From positions 434,001-498,000 of the forward strand of contig JBFWNV010000002.1 of NCBI GenBank assembly GCA_050250875.1: a stretch of 64,000 nt of DNA, written 5' to 3'. The notes beneath the pieces were generated by a model, which was not told where the DNA came from, made no database searches, and saw nothing but the letters and a program-made list of their open reading frames with translations. Below, piece after piece: positions 42,903 to 51,933 of the stretch. This DNA comes from CAWAYR01 sp050250875 (lineage in GTDB: Bacteria; Acidobacteriota; Vicinamibacteria; Vicinamibacterales; UBA2999). How positions within the stretch are numbered: position 1 is the stretch's first letter; each line of letters begins with the position of its first letter. Position numbers and translations under genes: made by a program.

Positions 42903-44255
42903 ATGTCCGTCCCGTCCCGGTCAGAACTCGGCCCGATGCTCCGGCTCGCCTTGCCGGTGGTCCTCGCCGAACTCGGCTGGATGAGCATGGGCATCGTGGA
43001 CACGATCATGGTGGCGCCGCTCGGCCCCGCCGCGATCGGCGCCGCCGGCATCGGCAACTCCCTCCACATCGCGTTCGCCATCTTCGGCATGGGCCTGCTG
43101 CTGGGGCTCGACACGCTGGTGGCGCAGGCCTACGGCGCCGGCGATCACCGCGATACCCACCGCTGGCTGGTCCACGGCCTGCTGCTCGCCGCGGCCCTCG
43201 CGCTGCCGGTGATGCTGGTGTGCGGGCTGATCTGGGTGGCGATCCCCCACCTCGGCTTCCATCCCGAGGTGATGGCGCTGCTGCGCGGGTACTTCGCCGT
43301 GATCCTCTGGAGCACCCTGCCGCTGCTCCTCTACGCCGCGGTGCGCCGCTACCTGCAGGGCATCCACGCCGTGGTGCCGGTGGCGTTCGCGCTGGTGACC
43401 GCCAACGTGATCAACGCCGGCGCCAACCAGCTGCTCATCTACGGCGGCTTCGGCCTTCCGGCACTCGGCGTGCCCGGCGCGGCATGGGCGACCGTGCTGT
43501 CGCGGGTCTACCTGTGCGTCGTCCTGTGGCTGGCCGCGCGCTACTACGACCGCCTGCGCGACAGCGGCCTCGCCGGCGTGTCGCGACGCATCTCCCGCGA
43601 TCGACTGCAGCGGCTGTGGCGCCTGGGGTTCCCCGCCGCGCTGCAGATCTCGATCGAAGTGGCGGCCTTCGCCATGGCCACCGCCCTGGCCGGACGCCTC
43701 GACCCGGTGTCGAGCGCATCGCACCAGATCGCGCTCAACATCGCCGCCACCGCCTTCATGGTGCCGCTCGGCATCGCCTCGGCCGGCGCCGTGCGCGTCG
43801 GCAACCGCGTCGGCGCGCGCGATCCGGCCGGCGCGGGACGGGCCGGCTGGACCGCCATCGGCCTGGGCGGCGTGTTCATGGCGCTCACGGCGGTGCTGTT
43901 CGTCGCCATGCCGCGCACGCTCGTCGGCCTGTTCTCGCCCGGCCCCGACGTGCTGGCCCTCGGCGCGTCGCTGCTGGCGATCGCCGCGCTGTTCCAGCTC
44001 TTCGACGGGCTGCAGGCGGTGGCCACCGGCGTGCTGCGCGGCCTCGGCGACACCCGCACGGCGTTCGTCGTCAACCTGGTCGGCCACTGGATGCTCGGCC
44101 TGCCGGTGGGCTACGCGCTGGCGTTCACCTTCGGGCGCGGCGTCACCGGCCTGTGGATCGGCCTGCTCACCGGGCTCATCGTCTGCGGCGTCGCCCTCAC
44201 CTGGGTGTGGAGCCGCCGCATCACGCACTATCAACTCACGGGGCACCCGCGATGA
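42903..44255 (+). CDS. MATE-family multidrug/cation efflux transporter
   Basis: A 450-residue inner-membrane antiporter with about 12 transmembrane helices in two homologous halves, the usual length for NorM/DinF-type MATE proteins. Recognisable segments are MLRLALPVVLAELGWMSMGIVDTIMV at the N-terminus, SSASHQIALNIAATAFMVPLGIASA near 260 and RVGNRVGARDP. Such pumps exchange Na+ or H+ for cationic drugs or metabolites. The ATG at 42903 gives the typical N-terminus; one at 42870 is possible. A TACGAT hexamer lies at 42874-42879. The stop overlaps the next gene as ATGA. Confidence 0.9.
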   Translation: MSVPSRSELGPMLRLALPVVLAELGWMSMGIVDTIMVAPLGPAAIGAAGIGNSLHIAFAIFGMGLLLGLDTLVAQAYGAGDHRDTHRWLVHGLLLAAALALPVMLVCGLIWVAIPHLGFHPEVMALLRGYFAVILWSTLPLLLYAAVRRYLQGIHAVVPVAFALVTANVINAGANQLLIYGGFGLPALGVPGAAWATVLSRVYLCVVLWLAARYYDRLRDSGLAGVSRRISRDRLQRLWRLGFPAALQISIEVAAFAMATALAGRLDPVSSASHQIALNIAATAFMVPLGIASAGAVRVGNRVGARDPAGAGRAGWTAIGLGGVFMALTAVLFVAMPRTLVGLFSPGPDVLALGASLLAIAALFQLFDGLQAVATGVLRGLGDTRTAFVVNLVGHWMLGLPVGYALAFTFGRGVTGLWIGLLTGLIVCGVALTWVWSRRITHYQLTGHPR

Positions 44256-45163
44256 TCTGCGACGCACACGTGCACTTCTTCTCACCGGGATTCTTCGACG
44301 CGCTGGGGGCCCAGAAAGGGCTGCCGGCCGAGAACCGCGTCGGCGAAGTGGCGCTGGCGCTGGAATGGGAGGCGGCGCCGTCGGTGGCCGCCCTCGCCGA
44401 TCGCTGGGTGGCGGAGCTCGACGCGCACGGCGTCTCGCGGGCCGCGCTCATCGCCTCGCTGCCCGGCGACGAGGCGTCGGTGGCCGCGGCCGTGGCCGCC
44501 TACCCCTATCGCTTCGTCGGCTTCTTCATGCTCGACCCGACCCGCGAAGACGCGCTCGATCGAGTGGCCTGGGCCATCGCCCACGGGCTGCGCGGCATCT
44601 GCCTGTTCCCGGCGATGCACCGCTACCCGCTCTACTCGCCCGACGTGTCGCGGATCTTCGACCTGGCGGCGGCGTCGCCGGGCACGGCGGTGTTCGTCCA
44701 CTGCGGCGTGCTGGCAGTGGGCGCGCGCAAGAAGCTCGGCCTGCCCAGTCCGTTCGAGCTGCGCTTCGGCAATCCGCTCGACCTGCAGGGCGTCGTCCAC
44801 GCCCATCCGCGCGTGCCGGTGATCATTCCGCACTTCGGCGCCGGGATGTTCCGCGAAGCGCTGATGCTGGCGCAGACGTGTTCGAGCGTGCACCTCGACA
44901 CGTCGAGCTCGAACGCGTGGATGCGCTACACGCCGGGCTTGACGCTGGCCGAGGTGTTCCGCACCGCCCTCGAAGTGGCCGGCCCGGAGCGGCTGATCTT
45001 CGGCACCGACTCGTCGTTCTTCCCGCGCGGCTGGCAGGCGTGGATCCTCAACGCCCAAGTCGAGGCGCTGGCCGCCGCCGGGGTCACGCCCGATCAGTCT
45101 CGGCTGATCCTCGGCCAGAACTTCGCGCGGCTGTTCCCGGTGCTGGCGGGCGACGGCGACTGA
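44252..45163 (+). CDS. Amidohydrolase-2 family metal-dependent hydrolase
   Basis: A 303-residue cytosolic TIM-barrel hydrolase or decarboxylase of the Amidohydro_2 (ACMSD/OMCA-like) family. Metal-binding features are DAHVHFF at the N-terminus (HxH), FVHCG near 148, IIPHFGAG near 191 and the Asp in IFGTDSSFFP near 251. Relatives decarboxylate or hydrolyse aromatic and lactone substrates. It is translationally coupled to the MATE transporter by ATGA, hinting that the pump and enzyme deal with the same compound; that link is inference. Confidence 0.85.
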   Translation: MICDAHVHFFSPGFFDALGAQKGLPAENRVGEVALALEWEAAPSVAALADRWVAELDAHGVSRAALIASLPGDEASVAAAVAAYPYRFVGFFMLDPTREDALDRVAWAIAHGLRGICLFPAMHRYPLYSPDVSRIFDLAAASPGTAVFVHCGVLAVGARKKLGLPSPFELRFGNPLDLQGVVHAHPRVPVIIPHFGAGMFREALMLAQTCSSVHLDTSSSNAWMRYTPGLTLAEVFRTALEVAGPERLIFGTDSSFFPRGWQAWILNAQVEALAAAGVTPDQSRLILGQNFARLFPVLAGDGD

Positions 45164-45171
45164 CGCTGCGG

Positions 45172-45276
45172 TCAGGGAACGGTGACGACGACCTCGTTCG
45201 AAGGCTCGCTCGCCCCGGCGAAGTTGGCCGCGCACACGCGCACATAGCAGGTGCCCGGCGGCACGCGCCGATGACC
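45172..45276 (-). pseudogene. Remnant of a fibronectin type III protein gene
   Basis: The minus strand encodes about 34 residues that end VRVCAANFAGASEPSNEVVV followed by TVP and a stop. This is the C-terminal strand pair of an FnIII domain of the kind (A-x-N-x-x-G-x-S-x-P-S-N-E-V-x-V) repeated in many Acidobacteriota exported proteins. No start, signal peptide or rest of the domain precedes it, so it is a 3' leftover of a larger gene, probably lost when argG or its promoter region was rearranged here. Confidence 0.6.
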
Positions 45277-45371
45277 GGAGAGCCGAGCATCGATCGCGCC
45301 ATCACGTCGCTCCCGGCGCTGGGGGGTGGGCGCAAGCGCAAGTATCATAGAGCGTTCTCGAGGAGCGAACC

Positions 45372-46721
45372 GTGGGCAACATCCTGCAGGCACTTCCGAT
45401 CGGCGAGAAAGTCGGCATCGCGTTCTCCGGTGGTCTCGACACCAGTGCAGCGCTGCACTGGATGCGCGCCAAGGGCGCGATCCCGTACGCGTATACCGCG
45501 AATCTCGGCCAGCCCGACGAGACGGACTACGACGACATCCCGAAGAAGGCGATGGCCTACGGCGCCCAGCAGGCGCGGCTCATCGAGTGCCGCCCGCAGC
45601 TGGTCGCCGAGGGCATCGCCGCCATCCAGTGCGGGGCCTTCCACATCTCGACCGCCGGCGCCACCTACTTCAACACCACGCCGCTCGGCCGGGCCGTCAC
45701 CGGCACCATGCTGGTCGTCGCCATGAAGGAAGACGGCGTCGACGTGTGGGGCGACGGCAGCACCTTCAAGGGTAACGACATCGAGCGGTTCTACCGCTAC
45801 GGGCTGCTCGCCAACCCGAATCTCCGCGTCTACAAGCCGTGGCTCGACCAGCAGTTCATCGACGAGCTGGGCGGGCGCAAAGAGATGTCGGAGTACATGA
45901 TCGCCCACGGCTTCGAATACAAGATGAGCGTCGAGAAGGCCTACTCGACCGACTCGAACATCCTCGGCGCCACCCACGAAGCCAAGGACCTGGAGTTCCT
46001 GAACAAGGGCATCACCATCGTCCAGCCGATCATGGGCGCGGCGTTCTGGCGCGACGACGTGCCGGTCAAGGCCGAAACGGTCAGCCTCCGCTTCGAGGAG
46101 GGCCAGCCGGTGGCGCTGAACGGCCAGACCTTCGCCGACGCGCTCGCCCTCTTCACCGAGGCCAACGTCATCGGCGGCCGCCACGGCCTGGGCATGTGCG
46201 ACCAGATCGAAAACCGCATCATCGAGGCCAAGAGCCGCGGCATCTACGAGGCGCCGGGCATGGCGCTGCTCCATCTCGGCTACGAGCGGCTGGTCACCGG
46301 CATCCACAACGAGGACACCATCGAGCAGTACCGCAACCACGGCCGCCGGCTCGGCCGGCTGCTCTACCAGGGCCGCTGGTTCGACCCGCAGGCGATGATG
46401 CTGCGGGAGACCGCGCAGCGCTGGGTGGCCCGGGCGGTCACCGGCGAGGTCGTAATCGAGCTGCGGCGCGGCAACGACTACTCGATCCTCGACACCACCA
46501 GCCCCAACCTCACCTACAAGCCCGAGCGGCTCACCATGGAGAAGGGCGAGGCGTTCTTCACGCCGCAGGACCGCATCGGCCAGCTGACGATGCGCAACCT
46601 CGACATCATCGACACCCGCGACAAGCTGCGCGTCTACACCGAAACCGGCCTCATCGGCGCCGGCAGCGGCGACGGCATGCCGCTGCTGTCGGCGCCGGCC
46701 GCGCCAGACGGCGAGAAGTAG
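45372..46721 (+). CDS. argG: Argininosuccinate synthase
   Basis: A 449-residue cytosolic enzyme joining citrulline and aspartate with ATP, the penultimate step of arginine synthesis. The ATP-binding P-loop-like motif AFSGGLDTSAALHWMR is at 18-33, with YTANLGQPDE and ATYFNTTPLGRAVTGT following. Length and motifs match the longer E. coli-type ArgG rather than the ~400-residue type. It starts at a GTG with AGGAG 6 nt upstream and has TATCAT at 45345-45350 as a possible -10. No other arg gene is in the window. Confidence 0.95.
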   Translation: MGNILQALPIGEKVGIAFSGGLDTSAALHWMRAKGAIPYAYTANLGQPDETDYDDIPKKAMAYGAQQARLIECRPQLVAEGIAAIQCGAFHISTAGATYFNTTPLGRAVTGTMLVVAMKEDGVDVWGDGSTFKGNDIERFYRYGLLANPNLRVYKPWLDQQFIDELGGRKEMSEYMIAHGFEYKMSVEKAYSTDSNILGATHEAKDLEFLNKGITIVQPIMGAAFWRDDVPVKAETVSLRFEEGQPVALNGQTFADALALFTEANVIGGRHGLGMCDQIENRIIEAKSRGIYEAPGMALLHLGYERLVTGIHNEDTIEQYRNHGRRLGRLLYQGRWFDPQAMMLRETAQRWVARAVTGEVVIELRRGNDYSILDTTSPNLTYKPERLTMEKGEAFFTPQDRIGQLTMRNLDIIDTRDKLRVYTETGLIGAGSGDGMPLLSAPAAPDGEK

Positions 46722-46783
46722 CGGCCCGCCGCGGGTCGGTCGAGCCAGCCCGAGAGCAGACCTGTGACCGGCAGGGGCCGCTG

Positions 46784-46963
46784 GTGGCGGCCGTAGATCC
46801 GAGCCACGGCGTCGCGATCCTGGCCATCGTCACGATGAACGCCCTGTTCCTGATTGGCCTCGCCTGTCGGGTGATGACCAGGCGGTTCGCGGCCGCGTGG
46901 GACGGGGCGATGGCCGCGGTGTACGTGGTGGCGGTCACGCTGGCCTGCTGGCTGCGCGGGTAA
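46784..46963 (+). CDS. Possible small membrane protein
   Basis: A 59-residue open frame beginning at a GTG with CAGGGG about 7 nt upstream, 62 nt after argG. It would encode two hydrophobic helices (VAILAIVTMNALFLIGLACRV and MAAVYVVAVTLACWL) joined by a basic loop (MTRRFAAAWDG), a positive-inside pattern of a real two-pass protein. I recognise no family. Its 3' end is 24 nt from the convergent antiporter operon. Confidence 0.4.
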   Translation: MAAVDPSHGVAILAIVTMNALFLIGLACRVMTRRFAAAWDGAMAAVYVVAVTLACWLRG

Positions 46964-46987
46964 CCGCGGCCGGCGTGCAGACGCCGT

Positions 46988-48679
46988 TCAGGCCGCGGCG
47001 AAGAACACGAGCAGGCAGGCACCCAGCAGCAGCAGCGTCCCGAAGGCCATCGATCCGGTCGGCCAGGTCCGCCCGAGCACCCCGCCGGGGCCGTGATAGC
47101 GCTGCAGGTAGAGTCGTGAGGCGACGCGGGCCGTCCGCCGGCCGTCGCGAACGGCGTCGGTGACCGGTAAGGCCCACGCCGTCACCGTCCGCGCCAGCAT
47201 CGCGCCGCCGCGGCGCCACAGCCAGTCGGCGTCGAGCGTGATCGTCAGCGTGCGCCGCAGCCAGCCGAGCATCAGGAAGAAGGCCAGCCCCGAGAACAGC
47301 AGCAGCTGCAGCTGCGACACGACGTGGGCGGCGGTGTAGGGGACGTAGGTCGAGGGCACCGGAAGGATCGCGTAGAGCGGACCCGGCAGCACGCCCAGGC
47401 CGAGGCACAGCGCGGCCGACGCGACCATCGCTGCCTGCATGTTCCAGGGCGGATCGGCCGGCCGCAGGCCCGAGTCCTTCTGGAAGAACACGAACCACGG
47501 GAACTTGATTCCGGCGTGCAGGAACACGCCGGCCGAGGCCGCGGTCAGCAGGAACCACACCACCGCCAGGTGCGCCTCGCCGGCGGCGTCCGAGATCATC
47601 GACTTCGAGACGAAGCCCGAGGTCAGCGGAAACGACGAGATCGACAGCGCCCCGACGATGCCGCAGATCGTCGTCACCGGCATGGTGCGGAACAGCCCCC
47701 CGAGGTCGGTGCACTTCTGCCTGCCGGTCATCAGCAGCACCGAGCCCGCCGACATCAGCAGCAGGCCCTTGTAGACGATGTGGGTGAAGGCGTGGGCGGC
47801 GGCGCCGTTCAGCGCCAGCTCCGACCCGATGCCGATGCCGGTGACCATGAAGCCCACCTGGTTGACGATCGAGTAGGCCAGGATGCGCCGCATGTCGTTC
47901 TCGAGGATGGCGTAGACGATGCCGTAGAAGACCATCGCCAGCCCGACCCACACCAGCAGCTCGGTGCCGGGAAAACCGCGCAGCAGCACGTAGACCGCGG
48001 TCTTGGTGGTGAACGCCGACAGGAACACCATGCCCGACCACGAGGCGCGCGGGTAGGCATCGGGCAGCCAGGCCGACAGCGGCACGGCGCCGGCGTTCAC
48101 GAGCACCCCGGCGAGGATGAGGATCCTTGCCGGCGTGTCGGCGTCCATCGCCGTGAACGCCGCCGTTCCCGTCGCCGCCACTTCGCCGGCGATACCGGCC
48201 AGCAGCAGCACCCCGCCGATCAGGTGAACGACCGCGTAGCGCAGCCCGGCGGCACGGGCCTCGGGACCGGCCGACCAGACGACCACCGTGGAGGCCAGGG
48301 CCATCAGCTCCCAGCCCACGAACAGGGTCAGCAGGTCGCCGGCGAAGCAGACCACCACCGCGGCGCCGGCGTAGCCGTATGCCGCGGCCAGTTCGAGCGT
48401 ACGCGGCTGGCGCAGCGCGAACAGGCCGCCGAGGAAGGTGATGACCGAGAAAATGGTGCCGAACAGCCGCGACAGGCGATCGCCGCGTACCGGCATCAGC
48501 TCGAGGTCGAGGAAGCGGACGTCGAGGGCGATCCCGTCGGGCACCTGCCACACCAGCCACAGCGCGACCAGCGGCGCCACGAGCAGCATGGCGGTGCGCA
48601 GCCGGTCGCTCAGCCACGGCAGCAGCAGCGCGGCGGCCACCAGCGCGAGTCCCGGGGGGACGACCACGCTAGTCGTCAT
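46988..48679 (-). CDS. Antiporter/complex-I-like subunit (NuoL/M/N family), third paralogue
   Basis: A 563-residue membrane protein with about 14 helices of the Proton_antipo_M family. The TM5 glutamate is present in LTLFVGWELMALAS, and YAILENDMRRILAYSIVNQVGF and AFTHIVYKGLLLMSAGSV match the family. However, the TM7 lysine that the other two paralogues carry before P-x-x-x-W-L-P is an asparagine here (VNAGAVPLSAWLP). A long C-terminal extension ends in a last hydrophobic helix. Start ATG at 48679 gives an 11-nt overlap with the small upstream gene. Last gene of the operon; presumed to be part of a multi-subunit Na+/H+ antiporter. Confidence 0.85.
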   Translation of the reverse strand: MTTSVVVPPGLALVAAALLLPWLSDRLRTAMLLVAPLVALWLVWQVPDGIALDVRFLDLELMPVRGDRLSRLFGTIFSVITFLGGLFALRQPRTLELAAAYGYAGAAVVVCFAGDLLTLFVGWELMALASTVVVWSAGPEARAAGLRYAVVHLIGGVLLLAGIAGEVAATGTAAFTAMDADTPARILILAGVLVNAGAVPLSAWLPDAYPRASWSGMVFLSAFTTKTAVYVLLRGFPGTELLVWVGLAMVFYGIVYAILENDMRRILAYSIVNQVGFMVTGIGIGSELALNGAAAHAFTHIVYKGLLLMSAGSVLLMTGRQKCTDLGGLFRTMPVTTICGIVGALSISSFPLTSGFVSKSMISDAAGEAHLAVVWFLLTAASAGVFLHAGIKFPWFVFFQKDSGLRPADPPWNMQAAMVASAALCLGLGVLPGPLYAILPVPSTYVPYTAAHVVSQLQLLLFSGLAFFLMLGWLRRTLTITLDADWLWRRGGAMLARTVTAWALPVTDAVRDGRRTARVASRLYLQRYHGPGGVLGRTWPTGSMAFGTLLLLGACLLVFFAAA

Positions 48680-48923
48680 AGAACGTATCCGGACGCTTGA
48701 GCACCACGCCGAGAGCCTTGGCGAGGAGCACCAGCGCGACGCAGGCGGCGAAGCCGTACCAGGCGCCGAAGCCGAACGTGCCATCCACGCCGAAGTAGGG
48801 ATGGTGGCTCACTGCCAGATCGAGGGCCACCACGACGGCGAGCACCACGCCGGCACCGATCCACAGGCCGCGGATCGTCGCCGGCCGCACCAGCCAGTGA
48901 TCGTCGGAGGAACGGTCGGCCAT
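48669..48923 (-). CDS. Small membrane subunit of the antiporter operon
   Basis: An 84-residue protein with two hydrophobic helices (IGAGVVLAVVVALDLAV and WYGFAACVALVLLAKALGVV) and an acidic C-terminus KRPDTFYDD. I have the impression that small proteins ending this way often accompany complex-I-like antiporter subunits, but no function is assigned. Sits 2 nt after the upstream antiporter gene and overlaps the downstream one, so it is firmly part of the operon. Confidence 0.7.
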   Translation of the reverse strand: MADRSSDDHWLVRPATIRGLWIGAGVVLAVVVALDLAVSHHPYFGVDGTFGFGAWYGFAACVALVLLAKALGVVLKRPDTFYDD

Positions 48924-48925
48924 GG

Positions 48926-50437
48926 TCAGGGCTCCAGCATCCCACGGGCCAGCGCCAGCGGGACCTCGGGTCTCAGGAACAGCAGCACGGTCAACCCCGC
49001 GGTGGCGGTGAGGGCCGTGACCATCGGCCACGGCGCCTCGCCGTGGTCATGGTCGTGATCGTGATCGTGGTCGTCATGGCCATCAGCGCGGCCAGCGCCG
49101 GCCGCCGGCTCCGCGACGAAGAACGCGCGGTAGACGATCGGCAGGAAGTAGGCGGCGTTCAACGCCGTGCTGACGACGATCACGGCGACGGCGATCCACT
49201 GGTCGGCCCGCACGGCCCCCTGCAGCAGGAACCACTTCGACAGGACGCCGGCGGCGGGCGGGACACCGATCATCCCGAGTGCCCCGACGGCGAAGGCGGT
49301 CATCGTCCACGGCATCCGCCGGCCGATGCCGTCGAGCTGGCTCACATGCGTCTTGTGGCTGGCGGTGTAGATGCTGCCGGCGGCGAAGAACAGGGTGATC
49401 TTCGCCACCGCGTGGGCGGCGATGTGGAACGCCGCGCCGATCGCCGCCACCGGGGTGAACAGCGCGGCCGCCAGCACCACGTAGGCGAGCTGCGAGATGG
49501 TCGAGTAGGCCAGCCGGCGCTTCAGGTTGTCCTGCCGGAGCGCGATCGCCGAGGCCAGGAGCACGGTGGCCCCGGCCGCGTACAGCAACCACGCGGCGCT
49601 CGCCAGGCCGGCGAGCAGGTCGAGCCCGAACACCGCGATCACCACCTTGAGCAGGGTGAAGACGCCGGCCTTGACCACGGCCACGGCGTGCAGCAGGGCG
49701 CTGACCGGCGTCGGCGCCACCATCGCCGCCGGCAGCCAGACGTGGAACGGCATCAGCGCCGCCTTGCCGATCCCGAAGGCGTAGAGCGCCAGCAGCGCCC
49801 CGAGCACGCCGGCGCCGGCGGTGCCGGCCAGGATGCCGCCGGAGACGAAGTCGATCCGGCCGGCGAGCGCGAACGTGATCAGGATGGCCGGCAGCAGCAG
49901 CACCATCGACGTGCCGAGCAGCACCCCGAGGTAGCGGCGGCCGCTGCGCATGGCCTCCGGCGTGCCCTTGTGGGTGACCAGGGGATAGGTCGAGAGCGTC
50001 AGGATCTCGTAGAACAGGAACAGCGTGAGCAGGTTGGCCGCGAAGGCCACGCCCATCGTCGCGGCGATCGCCACCGCGAAGCAGACGTAGAAGCTGGTCT
50101 GCCGTGGTTCGTCGTTCGCCCGCATGTAGCCGATGGCGTAGAGGGAGTTGATCCCCCAGAGCGAGCCGGCGACGAGCGCGAACAGCATCCCCAGCGGCTC
50201 GACGCGCAGCGCCAGCACCAGCCCGGGGGCCAGCGACCCGATCACGAGTTCCGGCCTGGCGCCGGCGACGACGTGCGGCGCCAGCAGCCACACGACCAGG
50301 GCGAGCAGGGCGGCGGCCGCGAGCGTGCACGCCTCGCGCAGCGCCGGCCGGCGGTGGAACAGCGGCAGCGTGACGGCGGCGGCGGCCGGCACGAGCAGGG
50401 CGGCGACCGCGAGCAGTTCGGGCGACACGGCGGCCAT
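48926..50437 (-). CDS. mnhD: Antiporter/complex-I-like subunit (MrpD/NuoM-like), with His/Asp-rich loop
   Basis: A 503-residue membrane protein of the Proton_antipo_M family. Proton-path residues are the TM5 Glu in LFLFYEILTLSTYPLV and TM7 Lys in IGKAALMPFHVWLP; LRQDNLKRRLAYSTISQLAYV and HIAAHAVAKITLFFAAGSIY are also typical. Before the last helix is an extraordinary loop with alternating His and Asp (about residues 455-472), which looks metal-binding. Start ATG at 50437 overlaps the upstream stop by one base (TGATG). Confidence 0.88.
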   Translation of the reverse strand: MAAVSPELLAVAALLVPAAAAVTLPLFHRRPALREACTLAAAALLALVVWLLAPHVVAGARPELVIGSLAPGLVLALRVEPLGMLFALVAGSLWGINSLYAIGYMRANDEPRQTSFYVCFAVAIAATMGVAFAANLLTLFLFYEILTLSTYPLVTHKGTPEAMRSGRRYLGVLLGTSMVLLLPAILITFALAGRIDFVSGGILAGTAGAGVLGALLALYAFGIGKAALMPFHVWLPAAMVAPTPVSALLHAVAVVKAGVFTLLKVVIAVFGLDLLAGLASAAWLLYAAGATVLLASAIALRQDNLKRRLAYSTISQLAYVVLAAALFTPVAAIGAAFHIAAHAVAKITLFFAAGSIYTASHKTHVSQLDGIGRRMPWTMTAFAVGALGMIGVPPAAGVLSKWFLLQGAVRADQWIAVAVIVVSTALNAAYFLPIVYRAFFVAEPAAGAGRADGHDDHDHDHDHDHGEAPWPMVTALTATAGLTVLLFLRPEVPLALARGMLEP

Positions 50438-51933
50438 CAGCGGCCGGCTCCCAGCAGCAGCGCCGCGGCCTGGGCGGCGACGCCGACCGTGAGGCGCGTG
50501 TCGAGGCCGAAGTAGACGGTGGCCGCGGCCGCGGCCAGCATCGACACCCGCATCGACCACGGTGGGTCGGCGATCTCGAGCCCGTCGGCGGCGGCAGGCC
50601 TGAACCAGGCCACCTCGACCACGCGCCACACGTAGGCCACGGCGATGAGCGAGGTCACCACCAGCACGAACGCCAGCGGCCACAGGCCGGCGTCGATGGC
50701 GCCCATCGCCAGATACCACTTCGAGATGAAGCCGGCGGTGCCTGGCACGCCGATGAGGCCGAGCCCGCCGACGACGAAGACGCCCATCGTGAACGGCATG
50801 CGCCGGCCGACTCCGGCCAGGTGCTCGAGGTGGACGGAGCCGGTCCGGTAGTAGACCGCGCCGAGCGCGAGGAAGAGCGTGGTCTTGATGATCGCGTGGT
50901 TGAACAGGTGCACCAGCCCGCCGGTCAGCCCGGCCGGATTGGCCAGCGCGATGCCGAAGACGATGTAGCCGACCTGGGCGACCGAGGAGTAGGCCAGCAG
51001 GCGCTTGGCGTCGCGCTGCATCACGGCGCTCACCGACGCCGCGGTCATGCCGGCGACGGCCAGCGTCAGCAGCAACGGCGTCGCCGGCAGGGCGTGGAAC
51101 ACGACGGTGACGCCGAACACCGTGAAGAGCATGCGGACCAGCAGGTAGATCGCCACCTTGGTGGCGGTGCCGGCCAGGAACGTCGAGGCCACCGACGGCG
51201 CGTGGGCGTAGGCGCCGGGCAGCCAGACGTGCAGCGGGAAGAGCGCCAGCTTCAGGCTGACGCCGACGGTGATGAAGGCCAGGGCGGTGAGCACCGGCCG
51301 CGGGTAGGTGGCCGACGCGGCGCCGAGCCGGCCGGCCAGATCGGCCAGGTTGAGCGTCCCGGTCACCAGGTACAGCAGGCCGATCCCGATGACGTAGAAC
51401 GTCGCGCCGATCGTCCCCATCACCAGGTACTGGAACGACGACAGCAGCGCCTGGCGGTCGCGGCCCAGCGCGATCAGCACGTAGGTGGACAGCGACGAGA
51501 TCTCGAGGAAGACGAAGGTGTTGAAGGCGTCGCCGGTCACCGTGATGCCGAGGAGGCCGGTGAGGCAGAGCAGGTACATCGTGTAGAACCACGCCTGCTG
51601 GGGTTCGGGGATCTCGCGGGCGACGCTGCGCCGGGCGTAGGGCATGATGCCGGCGCCGACCACCGCGACCAGCAGCAGCACGAAGCCGTTGAGGGCGTCG
51701 ATGCGGTACTCGATGCCCCACGGCGGCGGCCAGCCGCCGATCGCGTAGCTGATCGGCTGGCCGGTGTGCAGGGTGGTCCAGAGGAGCCACCCGGCCATCC
51801 ACGGCAGGACCAGGCTCACCGCCGTGGCCAGCAGCCAGCCCGACGTGCCGCGCCGGAACAGGGCGGACAGCAGCGCCCCGGCCAGCGGCACCAGGACGAT
51901 CAGCACCGGCAGGTGCGTCAGGATCGCGCTCAC
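50437..51933 (-). CDS. mnhD: Na+/H+ antiporter subunit MnhD/MrpD
   Basis: A 498-residue membrane protein of about 14 helices. The TM5 Glu is in TFVFLEISSLSTYVLI and the TM7 Lys in SLKLALFPLHVWLPGAY; MQRDAKRLLAYSSVAQVGYI and NHAIIKTTLFLALGAVYY are family landmarks. MrpD is a proton-translocating core subunit of the Mrp antiporter. GTG start at 51933 overlaps the MnhC stop as GTGA. Confidence 0.9.
   Translation of the reverse strand: MSAILTHLPVLIVLVPLAGALLSALFRRGTSGWLLATAVSLVLPWMAGWLLWTTLHTGQPISYAIGGWPPPWGIEYRIDALNGFVLLLVAVVGAGIMPYARRSVAREIPEPQQAWFYTMYLLCLTGLLGITVTGDAFNTFVFLEISSLSTYVLIALGRDRQALLSSFQYLVMGTIGATFYVIGIGLLYLVTGTLNLADLAGRLGAASATYPRPVLTALAFITVGVSLKLALFPLHVWLPGAYAHAPSVASTFLAGTATKVAIYLLVRMLFTVFGVTVVFHALPATPLLLTLAVAGMTAASVSAVMQRDAKRLLAYSSVAQVGYIVFGIALANPAGLTGGLVHLFNHAIIKTTLFLALGAVYYRTGSVHLEHLAGVGRRMPFTMGVFVVGGLGLIGVPGTAGFISKWYLAMGAIDAGLWPLAFVLVVTSLIAVAYVWRVVEVAWFRPAAADGLEIADPPWSMRVSMLAAAAATVYFGLDTRLTVGVAAQAAALLLGAGR

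Noticed and set aside
49043..49085. Low-complexity plus-strand coding start rich in Val/Ile/Met
   Set aside because: It is the complement of the His/Asp codons in the minus-strand antiporter subunit.
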